Assembly (NCBI GenBank): GCA_938073925.1
Contig: CALJGH010000152.1
Coordinates: forward strand, 1-8,238
Length of the DNA stretch: 8,238 nucleotides
Direction of reading: 5' to 3'
From: an uncultured Nitrospinaceae bacterium
GTDB taxonomy: Bacteria > Nitrospinota > Nitrospinia > Nitrospinales > VA-1
Shown piece after piece: positions 1 to 7,084 of the stretch. The notes below the pieces were generated by a model. The model had not been told where the DNA came from. It searched no databases and saw only the letters and a list, made by a program, of their open reading frames with translations. Made by a program: the position numbers and the translations under genes. Numbering within the stretch: the first letter of the stretch is position 1; every line of letters begins with the position of its first letter.

Positions 1-773
1 CTCACTATAACCTTGCCAGCATTTATTTGGATCAGGGAAAACTGGATCTCGCAGAACAGGAATATTTGAAAACGCTTTCGCTCAGACCTAACCATTCTTC
101 CGCGAAAATAGGGCTAGGCTCTGTCTACAACAAAAAAGGGCTTTATGATAAAGCCAAAAAACTCTATCGACAAGCAATCAAAGATAAACAGTCGCAAAGT
201 GGTAACGACTTCTTTCCTCTTGCTCATTTAAATCTGGGAGAAATCTATGCCAAAACAGGAAAAATTCCTCTTGCGATTATCGAGTGGGAGCAGGCCATTC
301 AGCAAGATCCCTCTTTACTGCCAGCGCATTTCAATCTGGGAACAGCTTTGATGATGCAAGGTGAATTTGATCGAGCAGAAAACTACTTATTAAAATGTCT
401 GGACATGAACAATAAACATGAACCGGCTTTATTCAATCTTGCTCTCACTAAACAAAAACAAATGCATTGGCAAGATTCGATTGACAGATTCAATAACTAT
501 ATGGCGGTCACAGGGCCCAAACCGTCGGCACTAACCCAGATCGGTTTCAACTACTTGAACCTAAAAGACTGGACGAATGCCCAATCCTTTTTTGAGAAAT
601 CATTAAGTGCAGCTCCAACAGACATGAACACCTTAATCCTTCTAGGTGATGCATTTTTAGCTCAAGGTCATGCCGGGAAAGCAGAAGAGAAATATCGTAT
701 AGCTTTAGATTTGAATCAAGATTCTGAACTGGGAAAAATATTGAAAAATAAAATAAAAAATATTTCTAAATGA
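1..773 (+). CDS. TPR-repeat protein, 5' end outside the window
   Basis: The reading frame is open from the left edge (first whole codon at position 3), and the residues before the first possible start (TTG at 27) already form a TPR helix (HYNLASIY...). The TTG is therefore internal and the gene begins upstream. The visible 256 residues are about seven consecutive tetratricopeptide repeats of roughly 34 residues, with the usual pattern of small residues, NLG-type turns and Pro/Asn ends. TPR arrays bind other proteins; no catalytic domain is visible here. The stop (TGA, 771-773) overlaps the ATG of the next gene by 4 bases, so the two are probably translationally coupled. The next two genes are membrane proteins ending in TPR arrays, so this may be the tail of a third such protein. 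It could equally be a separate soluble or periplasmic TPR protein, and the missing N-terminus would decide. The gene call is firm; the specific role is unknown. Confidence 0.9.
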   Translation, partial: HYNLASIYLDQGKLDLAEQEYLKTLSLRPNHSSAKIGLGSVYNKKGLYDKAKKLYRQAIKDKQSQSGNDFFPLAHLNLGEIYAKTGKIPLAIIEWEQAIQQDPSLLPAHFNLGTALMMQGEFDRAENYLLKCLDMNNKHEPALFNLALTKQKQMHWQDSIDRFNNYMAVTGPKPSALTQIGFNYLNLKDWTNAQSFFEKSLSAAPTDMNTLILLGDAFLAQGHAGKAEEKYRIALDLNQDSELGKILKNKIKNISK

Positions 774-2698
774 CTACTAACCCAAAAATTTTTGATTCGG
801 TAATATCCCAGGTCAAGGCTACTTTATTTCTTTGTTGCATGGGATTACTAGTCTTCTATGGCACCCTGCATTCTCCGTTTCATTATGATGACGCACATGC
901 AATTGTTGAAAACCCGCACATAAAAGATCTGAGCAAATTTCAGGAGAAGGTAGGCATCCAGAACATTTTCAACAGATCCACACTCTTATTTTCTTTTGCA
1001 GTCAACCAGCACCTGGGAGAGATGAAAGTTTTTGGTTATCATCTCGTCAATATTCTAATCCACATCCTTAGCGCAATCCTTTGGTTTTTCCTTGTCAGAG
1101 AATTTCTACACATCGAACCATTTAAAAATCGCTCTCTGCTAAAAACTTTCCCCCTAGTCTGTTCAATTATTCATTTGGCAAACCCTTTAAACGTTCAAGC
1201 TGTAACTTATATATCAAGCCGATCATCATTATTGGCGACCTTTTTTTATTTACTGGCTTTCTATATTTTTCTGAAAATTATAAAACCGGTCAAAGAAGAA
1301 GTCTACAAGCTCCGAATTCCTATTTTGGTTTCCGGCCTCCTACTGATTTTATTTCTGGGAATTGCCTCAAAAGAAATTGTAGCTTCCTTTCCTTTGATAG
1401 CGATCGTTTACCTATGGTTGGCAACGCCTAATAAAAAAAGAAAATGTTTAATTCCAAAATTAATATCCATATTATTTTTACTACTTATTTTTCTAGGCTA
1501 TAGATATTTTGAGCAGGGAAACCTTTTTTCACTTAAAGCTGACCCTACTTCAGGAGGCACACATCGCCTGCTCTATTTATTGAGCCAAATTAAAGTGATC
1601 TTGGGTTATTACCTGCTAAAGTTGCTAACACCGTTTAATTTAAACTTCGAACCGGACCTGGTTCTCTACAGCAGTTGGTTCCATTGGGATTGGATTATTT
1701 CTCTGACAATCCTCCTCATAGCAGGAATCGTAATTTTCAAGCAACAATCAAACCTTATAAAATTTGGCGCCTTGTGGTTTCTCATCACTCTTCTTCCCAC
1801 ATCCAGCTTTATTCCTTTAAAGCAATTAGCAACGGAACATCGAACCTATTTGCCGGGTTTGGGATTCAGCTTAATTTTAGGGTGGATGTTTTTGAATATT
1901 AAAAAATGCCATACAGCAGCCAAAGTACTTTTTCTGATTTTTATTCTCCTATCATCGACGTTAACCCTCAATCGATCTCTTGACTTTCGATCTGAAGTTT
2001 CTCTTTGGAAAGATACATCGCAAAAGTCACCTCGAAAAGCTTTGGTTCATAATAATCTGGCCACCGCTTATATGGCAATTGATCAGTTACAAAAGGCTAA
2101 GGATGCACTTAAAACGGCTTTAACTATTAATCCTTCGCAAATCGACTCGTACGTTAATTTAGGTCATATTGCGGGGCGTGAGAAAAACTGGGAACAAGCT
2201 ATCGAAAAGTTTGATTTAGGGATAAGCCTCGGCACTAAAAAATCTGACACTTTTTACTATTCAGGGTTTGCTAGAAATAACCTAGGAAGATATGAAGAGG
2301 CCATACCTTATTTTGAAAAAGCCATCAGCTTACAACCCTTTAAGGCAGATTACTATTTCGACCTTGGGAACTCATATAGACATCTAAAATTATTTGATAA
2401 TGCCCTGCATCATTTCCGCAAAACTTTAGAAATTGACCCAAACCATTATAAGGCTCACAATAATATGGGCACCATATTCTGGGTTTTAGGAGCAACAGAT
2501 CAAGCAAGAGTAGCGTTTGAGAACGTATTGAGCATTAAACCTTATATTCCGGCAATACATAATAACCTGGCAGCCATTCATATAAAAAAAGGGGACTATA
2601 AGAAAGCAATTCCCCATTTAGAGAAACTGTTAAGCCTGCAACCTGAAAATATAAATGCCCAAAAACTATTGCAACTCTCACTTGGACAAATTAGATAA
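770..2698 (+). CDS. TMTC/DUF1736-like polytopic membrane protein with C-terminal TPRs (putative GT-C glycosyltransferase)
   Basis: The 642-residue protein has about twelve hydrophobic segments (roughly residues 17-33, 88-112, 124-138, 150-170, 183-200, 203-218, 228-244, 273-288, 307-323, 331-345, 357-378, 384-400). Six exact 34-residue TPRs follow at 423-626. Family-like marks are an acidic pair in the first extramembrane loop (D40-D41 in HYDD), SKE at 200-202, NLNFEPD at 291-297 and TEHRTYLP at 355-362. Animal TMTC proteins of this architecture are lipid-linked-sugar O-mannosyltransferases; the bacterial relatives are largely uncharacterised, so transferring a sugar to a protein or envelope polymer is inference. 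The region usually reading HPxxTE...RxE in the family is altered here to NPLNVQ (138-143) and RSS (151-153). The start is the ATG inside the ATGA overlap with the TPR gene upstream. No Shine-Dalgarno site is visible, which fits translational coupling. A non-catalytic TPR membrane scaffold is the main alternative. Confidence 0.85.
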   Translation: MTTNPKIFDSVISQVKATLFLCCMGLLVFYGTLHSPFHYDDAHAIVENPHIKDLSKFQEKVGIQNIFNRSTLLFSFAVNQHLGEMKVFGYHLVNILIHILSAILWFFLVREFLHIEPFKNRSLLKTFPLVCSIIHLANPLNVQAVTYISSRSSLLATFFYLLAFYIFLKIIKPVKEEVYKLRIPILVSGLLLILFLGIASKEIVASFPLIAIVYLWLATPNKKRKCLIPKLISILFLLLIFLGYRYFEQGNLFSLKADPTSGGTHRLLYLLSQIKVILGYYLLKLLTPFNLNFEPDLVLYSSWFHWDWIISLTILLIAGIVIFKQQSNLIKFGALWFLITLLPTSSFIPLKQLATEHRTYLPGLGFSLILGWMFLNIKKCHTAAKVLFLIFILLSSTLTLNRSLDFRSEVSLWKDTSQKSPRKALVHNNLATAYMAIDQLQKAKDALKTALTINPSQIDSYVNLGHIAGREKNWEQAIEKFDLGISLGTKKSDTFYYSGFARNNLGRYEEAIPYFEKAISLQPFKADYYFDLGNSYRHLKLFDNALHHFRKTLEIDPNHYKAHNNMGTIFWVLGATDQARVAFENVLSIKPYIPAIHNNLAAIHIKKGDYKKAIPHLEKLLSLQPENINAQKLLQLSLGQIR

Positions 2699-2702
2699 GG
2701 GG
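2697..2702 (+). promoter_or_regulatory. ribosome binding site of the second TMTC-like gene
   Basis: AAGGGG overlaps the TAA stop of the preceding gene and sits 4 bases before the ATG at 2707. The spacing is a little short. The layout suggests reinitiation by ribosomes finishing the upstream gene and supports this ATG as the start. Confidence 0.6.
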
Positions 2703-2706
2703 TTTT

Positions 2707-4455
2707 ATGGTTTCTAAACTTATTGATCCTCCCTCGGCACGGGCCCGAAACATTTATTGCAGTATGGCCTTAGCCTTAACTGGTATTCTTGTTTATGGAA
2801 ATCATCTACACAATACGTTCCAGTTTGATAGCATCGCCTATATAAAAAACAGCCTGAGCTTGAAAAATCCAGAATCTATACTGACCCTGCAATTCTGGAT
2901 GTCAGAATTTTTTGCTAGAGGGCTTCTCTCAATTTCCATGGCACTTAACGCTCACCTCGATGAACTGCGCCCATTTGGCTACCATGTGCTTAATCTCGCA
3001 CTTCACATTTTTAATGCAATTCTAGTTTTTTATATTTTCAAAAAGGCTTTACTTCATTTTAAAAATTCAATTGGCAAAAATGATGCCGCTATTTCTTTTT
3101 TTGCTGCAACTATTTTTCTAGTTCACCCCATTCAAACAGAATCTGTCATATATATTATCAGTCGGTCAGAAGTTTTAGCATCGACTTTTTATCTGCTAGG
3201 GTTTTTATTATTCCAAACCTGTTTGGAACTACATAATCGCCACTCACGCCTAAAAAACCTTATATTACCTTTGGTCATACTATTCCTGATTGTGGTTGGA
3301 TTCAGCGTTAAACAAACCCTCGCAACATTTCCGTTAATTATATTTTTGTACTATATATCCGTCTGCCCCTTAGATTCTCCAGTGATAAAATTTATTCTGA
3401 ATTGGAAATGGCAAATACTGACAGCTGTATTAATATTTTTAAGCCTCCTTTTATACAAACTACTCTCCGACGAAACTTTCTTGATCGGGCCTTCACGACC
3501 CGATGAAATGGTCGGCAGAGAAAAGTTTATGCTCAGCCAGCCTGCCGTTGTTATTTTCTACTACCTTAAAAAAATATTATTTCCCATAAATTTAAATGTC
3601 GACCCCGACGTTGAAGTTGTGACTCTTCTTTTATCCTTTAGCTTTATCGCAAGCATCATGATGATCGCTTTCATTGCTTATTATTTGTGGAACCAAGAAG
3701 CATGGCGGTTTTATATTTTCTTCCTTAGCTGGTTTTTAATAATACTCTCACCCTCTTCATCTATCGTTACCTTGCATGATCTCGCGGCAGAGCATCGGGT
3801 ATATCTGGCTTTACCCGGTGTCATTTTTATTTTGTCCTACGGCTTATTCGATATTTTAAAAAATCAAAAATCAGGCATCTTAATTTTATGCGGACTGACT
3901 CTTTTCCTGGGGGCATTGAATATAGAAAGAAATACAGCTTGGAAAAGCGAGCTATCTTTATGGCGGGATACTTATAAAAAATCGCCGGGCAAACTTCGCC
4001 CTTTAATCAATCTGGCCAGGGCTCATAGCATAGAAGGAAATAGTGAAGATGCAGTCCGATATTACGAAGAAGCTCTTTCTAAAGGGTCTGGAGTTTTTGT
4101 TGTTCAATACAATTTGGGTGAATTGTATCTTAAGAAGGGGAGAGTTGAAGAGGCGATCTTGCGTTTTGAATCTGCACTGCAGCTCAAGCCAGAAATTCCA
4201 GAAACCTATGCCAAATTGGGTGAAATATATTTAGCTCGAAAAAATTGGAAATTAGCAGATATTTATTTCAAAAAATGTATTGAAATTGACTCCCGATTTT
4301 CCCAGGTTTTTAAAAATCTAGGCGTACTGCATTTTTATCATTTAAAAAACCTGAAAGAGAGTCTGTTATATTTTTCTCGGTCTCTGGCCTTGGATCCTAA
4401 CCAGACAGAAGCCAACAAAATAAGGAAACTTGTCCAGCAATATTCCACTCACTAA
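2707..4455 (+). CDS. TMTC/DUF1736-like membrane protein with C-terminal TPRs, second paralog
   Basis: The 582-residue paralog of the preceding gene has the same plan: about twelve membrane segments between residues 19 and 403, then four TPR units (about 429-461, 462-496, 497-530, 531-565). Shared landmarks align well between the two: FGYHVLNLALHI (90-101), SRSEVLASTFYLLGF (152-166), NLNVDPD (295-301), AEHRVYL (361-367) and SELSLWRDT (414-422). It differs at polar sites. The loop-1 acidic pair is D41-S42 rather than DD, and KE is replaced by K202-Q203. HPIQTE (140-145) and RSE (153-155), which the neighbour lacks, are intact. Only 8 bases separate it from the gene upstream, so it is surely cotranscribed. 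It may be an active glycosyltransferase with shifted residues, an inactive regulatory partner, or half of a heteromer; the sequence cannot tell which. The family assignment is fairly firm and the substrate is unknown. Confidence 0.83.
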   Translation: MVSKLIDPPSARARNIYCSMALALTGILVYGNHLHNTFQFDSIAYIKNSLSLKNPESILTLQFWMSEFFARGLLSISMALNAHLDELRPFGYHVLNLALHIFNAILVFYIFKKALLHFKNSIGKNDAAISFFAATIFLVHPIQTESVIYIISRSEVLASTFYLLGFLLFQTCLELHNRHSRLKNLILPLVILFLIVVGFSVKQTLATFPLIIFLYYISVCPLDSPVIKFILNWKWQILTAVLIFLSLLLYKLLSDETFLIGPSRPDEMVGREKFMLSQPAVVIFYYLKKILFPINLNVDPDVEVVTLLLSFSFIASIMMIAFIAYYLWNQEAWRFYIFFLSWFLIILSPSSSIVTLHDLAAEHRVYLALPGVIFILSYGLFDILKNQKSGILILCGLTLFLGALNIERNTAWKSELSLWRDTYKKSPGKLRPLINLARAHSIEGNSEDAVRYYEEALSKGSGVFVVQYNLGELYLKKGRVEEAILRFESALQLKPEIPETYAKLGEIYLARKNWKLADIYFKKCIEIDSRFSQVFKNLGVLHFYHLKNLKESLLYFSRSLALDPNQTEANKIRKLVQQYSTH

Positions 4456-4504
4456 GATGAGGTAAGGTGCAAATCGACCTATTGCCACCGATAGTTCATC
4501 GAAG

Positions 4505-5557
4505 TTATTTATTAGCTTTTTCGAGAGCCGAATCGGCTTCTTCTTCTGCGTTCATCAGCGACTTCACCGACATATGGTCGCTGAGGATGAAGTAGAACCC
4601 ACCTACAAAAACCACTAGAAACGATGCGGCCCAAACCACCATACCAAAACTGACGGCGGTCACTTCTGCTTCGCCCATTATTTCGTGCAAGGCTATCAGT
4701 ACCCCTGCGTTGTAAGACCCAAGAAAGGCCGGGGTGGGTAACACGGTAATGAGGATACAAACCATCACGGTTAAAATCAGAAGAGAGTCTAAAGACCGGG
4801 TTTGCAGATCGAAGGCAAAGTAAAAGGGATAATACAACGCTACGATCAGGGTCCATATCAAAACTGAGAATAGGGCGATCTGCATCAAAGCTTTTTTATC
4901 TTTGATAATCTGGCACCCCAAGGCAAACTCACCCACCATGTAAATTATTTTTTCTTTCCATTTTTCAGATAGAGGGCGAATGAACCAGCTTATCCACGAT
5001 TTTACTTTTTCTTCCCGCCAGGCAAGCAGAAACATGAACCCCAACAAACCAAAAACCAGAATAAAACAAACGCGTCCAAACCCGATCGCCATGCTTTGCA
5101 CGGAGACCCCTGAAAAGGTTATATTGGGATTAAACATTTCTGAATTGAACACAAAGACCCAGACGAACATGGCCATCAGGCAAACGAGGTCAAACAACCG
5201 TTCAACAATAATCGTTGAAAACGCTCCAGAAAAGGTAATATTATGTTTTTTTCCTACGACATAAGCTCGCATTATTTCACCTGCACGAGCAGGTAGGATG
5301 CTCCCCATAAACCCAATCATTAACGGTGAATAAATTTCTTTCACGGGGATTTGCTTAAAAGGTCGCAATAGAATCTGCCAGCGGTAGGCACGGGCAACGT
5401 AACTGAGACAAATGAGTGCCAGACCCGGCAGTATATAAATGAGCTCTGCATTTTTTAACGAGGTTGCCAGCTCTTCCAGGGAAACGTTTCGCAAGGTGTA
5501 ATAAAGAGCGCCGAAAGCAATGACCAGCCCTATCAGCGATTGTCGTACTTTTTTCAA
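4505..5557 (-). CDS. flippase-like membrane protein (LPG_synthase_TM / UPF0104 family)
   Basis: The 350-residue integral membrane protein has about eight hydrophobic segments. It carries the marks of the family that includes the N-terminal lipid-flipping half of MprF: RAYRW (56-60), LPARAGEIMRAYV (88-100), TIIVERLFDL (115-124) and PTPAFLGSYNAG (274-285). It lacks the large cytoplasmic aminoacyl-transferase domain of full MprF (over 800 residues), so it is the stand-alone membrane type, commonly proposed to move lipids or lipid-linked molecules; its actual substrate is unknown. The start is a TTG at 5557. An in-frame stop lies four codons upstream, the next Met is near residue 80 (inside the membrane domain), and GAGGAA sits 6-7 bases before the TTG. 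The start overlaps the ribF stop in TTGA, so the two are one transcription unit. The C-terminus (336-350) is a short charged tail. Confidence 0.9.
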   Translation of the reverse strand: MKKVRQSLIGLVIAFGALYYTLRNVSLEELATSLKNAELIYILPGLALICLSYVARAYRWQILLRPFKQIPVKEIYSPLMIGFMGSILPARAGEIMRAYVVGKKHNITFSGAFSTIIVERLFDLVCLMAMFVWVFVFNSEMFNPNITFSGVSVQSMAIGFGRVCFILVFGLLGFMFLLAWREEKVKSWISWFIRPLSEKWKEKIIYMVGEFALGCQIIKDKKALMQIALFSVLIWTLIVALYYPFYFAFDLQTRSLDSLLILTVMVCILITVLPTPAFLGSYNAGVLIALHEIMGEAEVTAVSFGMVVWAASFLVVFVGGFYFILSDHMSVKSLMNAEEEADSALEKANK

Positions 5558-6483
5558 TTTGATTCCTCAAGCAAAATTTTGGCTTTTTCGATATCTTTGT
5601 TTATCTGAACGACCAATTCTTCTTTCGACTTGAATTCTATTTCGCTACGGATACGGGCGATGAATTCCACCTCGATTTCTTTGCCGTAAATCACTTGACT
5701 GAAATCGAAGATATGAACTTCTACGCTCAACCGGTCGCGTTGGAAGGTAGGGTTAAATCCTATATTCGCCACTGCATCGTAGGGTTTGTTTTCGTAGATC
5801 ATACGCACCGCATAAACGCCTGTTCCCGGAATCTGCACTTTGCTGGTATCGATATTTGCGGTGGGGAACCCTATAGCCTGTCCCGTTTTATACCCGGCAA
5901 CAACGGGTCCCACGATAGAATAATAGCGACCCAGAAATTTTCGCGCGGTTTCCATATTTCCTGATTCGATTGCTTCACGCACATGGGAACTACTAACGGT
6001 TAATCCATCTAGTTGGAACGGCTCGACCACATGAACTATGAAACCAAATTCTTCTCCCATTTTTTTCAGGTAGGGAATGGTGCCTTCGCGCCCTCGGCCA
6101 AAGGCGTAGTCGAATCCGACCACCATTTCCTTAACACCAATTTTTTCGCTGAGAATATTTTTCGAAAAGTCACGGGGTCGTTGGTCCGCAAACTGACGTG
6201 TGAAATCGGCGCAAATGACTCTATCAATATTACAAGCTTCTATGAGTTCCATTTTTTTGTGAAAATGAGTCAACAGGGGCGGAACTTTTTCGGGAGCAAT
6301 TATTTTTAAAGGATGTGGCTCGAACGTGAACGCCATGGAGGTGCCACCTTTCTCAAGGGCAATCTCAGCCGCTTTGCGAAAAAGAATCTGGTGGCCTACA
6401 TGAACCCCGTCAAAATTGCCCAGAGTCACCACGGGGTAGGGAAAGGGACCACTTATATTTTTGGTTCCGCGTACTATTTTCAT
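5554..6483 (-). CDS. ribF: bifunctional riboflavin kinase / FMN adenylyltransferase (FAD synthetase)
   Basis: RibF phosphorylates riboflavin to FMN with ATP and then adenylylates FMN to FAD in the cytoplasm. Both domains are complete in 309 residues, the usual length. The N-terminal nucleotidyltransferase domain has GNFDGVHVGH (22-31, with the HxGH motif at 28-31), FTFEPHP (52-58), VGFDYAFGRGREG (122-134) and SSSHVRE (164-170). The C-terminal riboflavin kinase domain begins near 186 and has GFPTAN (205-210, the ATP-binding PTAN motif) and SVEVHIFDF (253-261, with the probable catalytic Glu at 255). The ATG at 6483 gives the normal N-terminus, although no strong Shine-Dalgarno site precedes it. 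It is first in a two-gene unit with the flippase-like gene and divergent from the tat gene across 142 bp. No FMN riboswitch structure was recognised in that gap. The identification is secure. Confidence 0.97.
   Translation of the reverse strand: MKIVRGTKNISGPFPYPVVTLGNFDGVHVGHQILFRKAAEIALEKGGTSMAFTFEPHPLKIIAPEKVPPLLTHFHKKMELIEACNIDRVICADFTRQFADQRPRDFSKNILSEKIGVKEMVVGFDYAFGRGREGTIPYLKKMGEEFGFIVHVVEPFQLDGLTVSSSHVREAIESGNMETARKFLGRYYSIVGPVVAGYKTGQAIGFPTANIDTSKVQIPGTGVYAVRMIYENKPYDAVANIGFNPTFQRDRLSVEVHIFDFSQVIYGKEIEVEFIARIRSEIEFKSKEELVVQINKDIEKAKILLEESN
5563..5568 (-). promoter_or_regulatory. ribosome binding site fixing the TTG start of the flippase-like gene
   Basis: On the minus strand GAGGAA precedes the TTG at 5557-5555 by about six bases. 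It lies inside the last codons of ribF. With the in-frame stop just upstream and no alternative start nearby, it decides the unusual TTG initiation. Confidence 0.75.
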
Positions 6484-6585
6484 AAATCTGGCCCCAGTCT
6501 ACCTCAATAGCCTGATTTTTCAAGCCCCCGGCCTATAGAACTACAAAATAGTTGTCGTCGAACAGATGAAAATTAGTTCGTATTC

Positions 6586-6594
6586 TGCTAAAAT
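6586..6594 (+). promoter_or_regulatory. candidate extended -10 promoter element for the tat gene
   Basis: TGCTAAAAT matches the extended -10 form (TGnTATAAT) with one mismatch in the hexamer, placing a transcript start near 6601 and a leader of about 25 bases. No convincing -35 hexamer lies 16-18 bases upstream, which extended -10 promoters can tolerate. The 142-bp gap (6484-6625) must also hold the ribF promoter on the other strand; I could not place that one. Confidence 0.4.
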
Positions 6595-6612
6595 AAACCT
6601 ATCGGAATAATT

Positions 6613-6618
6613 AAGGAG
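6613..6618 (+). promoter_or_regulatory. ribosome binding site of the tat gene
   Basis: AAGGAG lies 7 bases before the ATG at 6626, a textbook site and spacing. It confirms the start and suggests good translation. Confidence 0.8.
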
Positions 6619-6625
6619 CATTTGA

Positions 6626-6919
6626 ATGTTTGATATCGGATTTTTTGAGCTGATGGTAATCATGGGAATCGCCGTTGTGGTGATCGGCCCACAGAACCTT
6701 CCTAAGCTTGCAAAAGCAATCGGCAAAGGCTGGGGCGAATTTCAACAAACTTTTAGCGGACTGAAACAGGACGTTATGGATGAAGCCGAAGGCCTCAAAC
6801 AAACGGTTAATATCGATGCCTTGGAACAAGATATAGGAGCCGCTACGAAAATCGATGTCGACGTCAATCTTTCCGAAATGGATCTGGATATCGCTGGTGA
6901 TATCAAAAAAGACCTCTAG
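6626..6919 (+). CDS. tatB: Sec-independent protein translocase subunit, TatA/TatB family (TatB-like N-terminus)
   Basis: This is a component of the twin-arginine translocase, which exports folded proteins across the inner membrane with TatC. The 97 residues hold one N-terminal membrane helix (about 5-20), a hinge at G21-P22, an amphipathic helix (about 23-48) and an acidic tail rich in Asp (about 62-97). The start MFDIGFFEL, the Glu at position 8 and GPQNLP (21-26) resemble TatB more than TatA, which usually has a polar Gln/His-type residue at 8 and an FG hinge. The protein is shorter than typical TatB (about 140-170 residues), so a TatA or dual TatA/B role is possible. No tatC is present in this window. 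It is apparently a single-gene transcription unit, with its own promoter candidate upstream and a terminator directly after the stop. The family is certain; the A or B assignment is not. Confidence 0.92.
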   Translation: MFDIGFFELMVIMGIAVVVIGPQNLPKLAKAIGKGWGEFQQTFSGLKQDVMDEAEGLKQTVNIDALEQDIGAATKIDVDVNLSEMDLDIAGDIKKDL

Positions 6920-6962
6920 CAGGGCAGGTCAAGCCCTGCGGCTAAAAGGTCTATTCTTTTTT
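6911..6962 (+). terminator. intrinsic terminator after the tat gene
   Basis: A perfect 7-bp GC-rich stem (GCAGGGC 6919-6925 with GCCCTGC 6933-6939, 7-base loop) is enclosed by a second 5-bp stem (GACCT 6911-6915 with AGGTC 6947-6951) across an asymmetric internal loop. A U-rich tail, TATTCTTTTTT (6952-6962), follows at once. The outer 5' arm lies in the final codons of the tat gene and the inner stem begins at the last base of its stop codon. Confidence 0.7.
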
Positions 6963-7045
6963 ATAGATACCGTTGCCGTCAAGCTTCTAGATGGAGTTTT
7001 TTAAACCCGTCCCCCTATACCTCCCTCACTCGAATAATATCTTGT

Positions 7046-7051
7046 TACAAT
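7046..7051 (+). promoter_or_regulatory. weak candidate -10 element for the first DUF2231 gene
   Basis: TACAAT differs from the -10 consensus at one base and lies 33 bases before the ATG at 7085. No recognisable -35 hexamer is at the expected distance. It is offered because a terminator separates this gene from the one upstream, so a promoter should lie between 6963 and 7084. Confidence 0.25.
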
Positions 7052-7084
7052 CCATCAGTGTTCTAACCTTTTGGGCCCAGAGTC

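Noticed and set aside
27..29. TTG as the start of the first TPR gene
   Set aside because: The frame is open to the window edge and the residues before the TTG continue the first TPR helix, so the TTG is an internal Leu codon.
4476..4484. GACCTATTG, also present in the inverted-repeat arm at 7625-7633, as a third copy of that repeat
   Set aside because: Only nine bases match exactly and the rest of the arm needs gaps. A chance match of this size in 8 kb is not rare.
4456..4504. Terminator between the TMTC-like cluster and the flippase-like gene
   Set aside because: The only pairing I see (GGTGCAA with TTGCCACC) has a bulge and there is no T-run on either side.
4980..5264. Plus-strand open frame inside the flippase-like gene
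   Set aside because: It is a shadow of the minus-strand gene, with low-complexity Asn/Thr/Arg content and no family resemblance.
5695..6510. Plus-strand open frames across ribF
   Set aside because: They lie antisense to a fully recognisable ribF and lack ribosome sites or domains.
6484..6625. FMN riboswitch upstream of ribF
   Set aside because: The gap is only 142 bp and shared with a divergent gene, and I see none of the conserved RFN-element segments.
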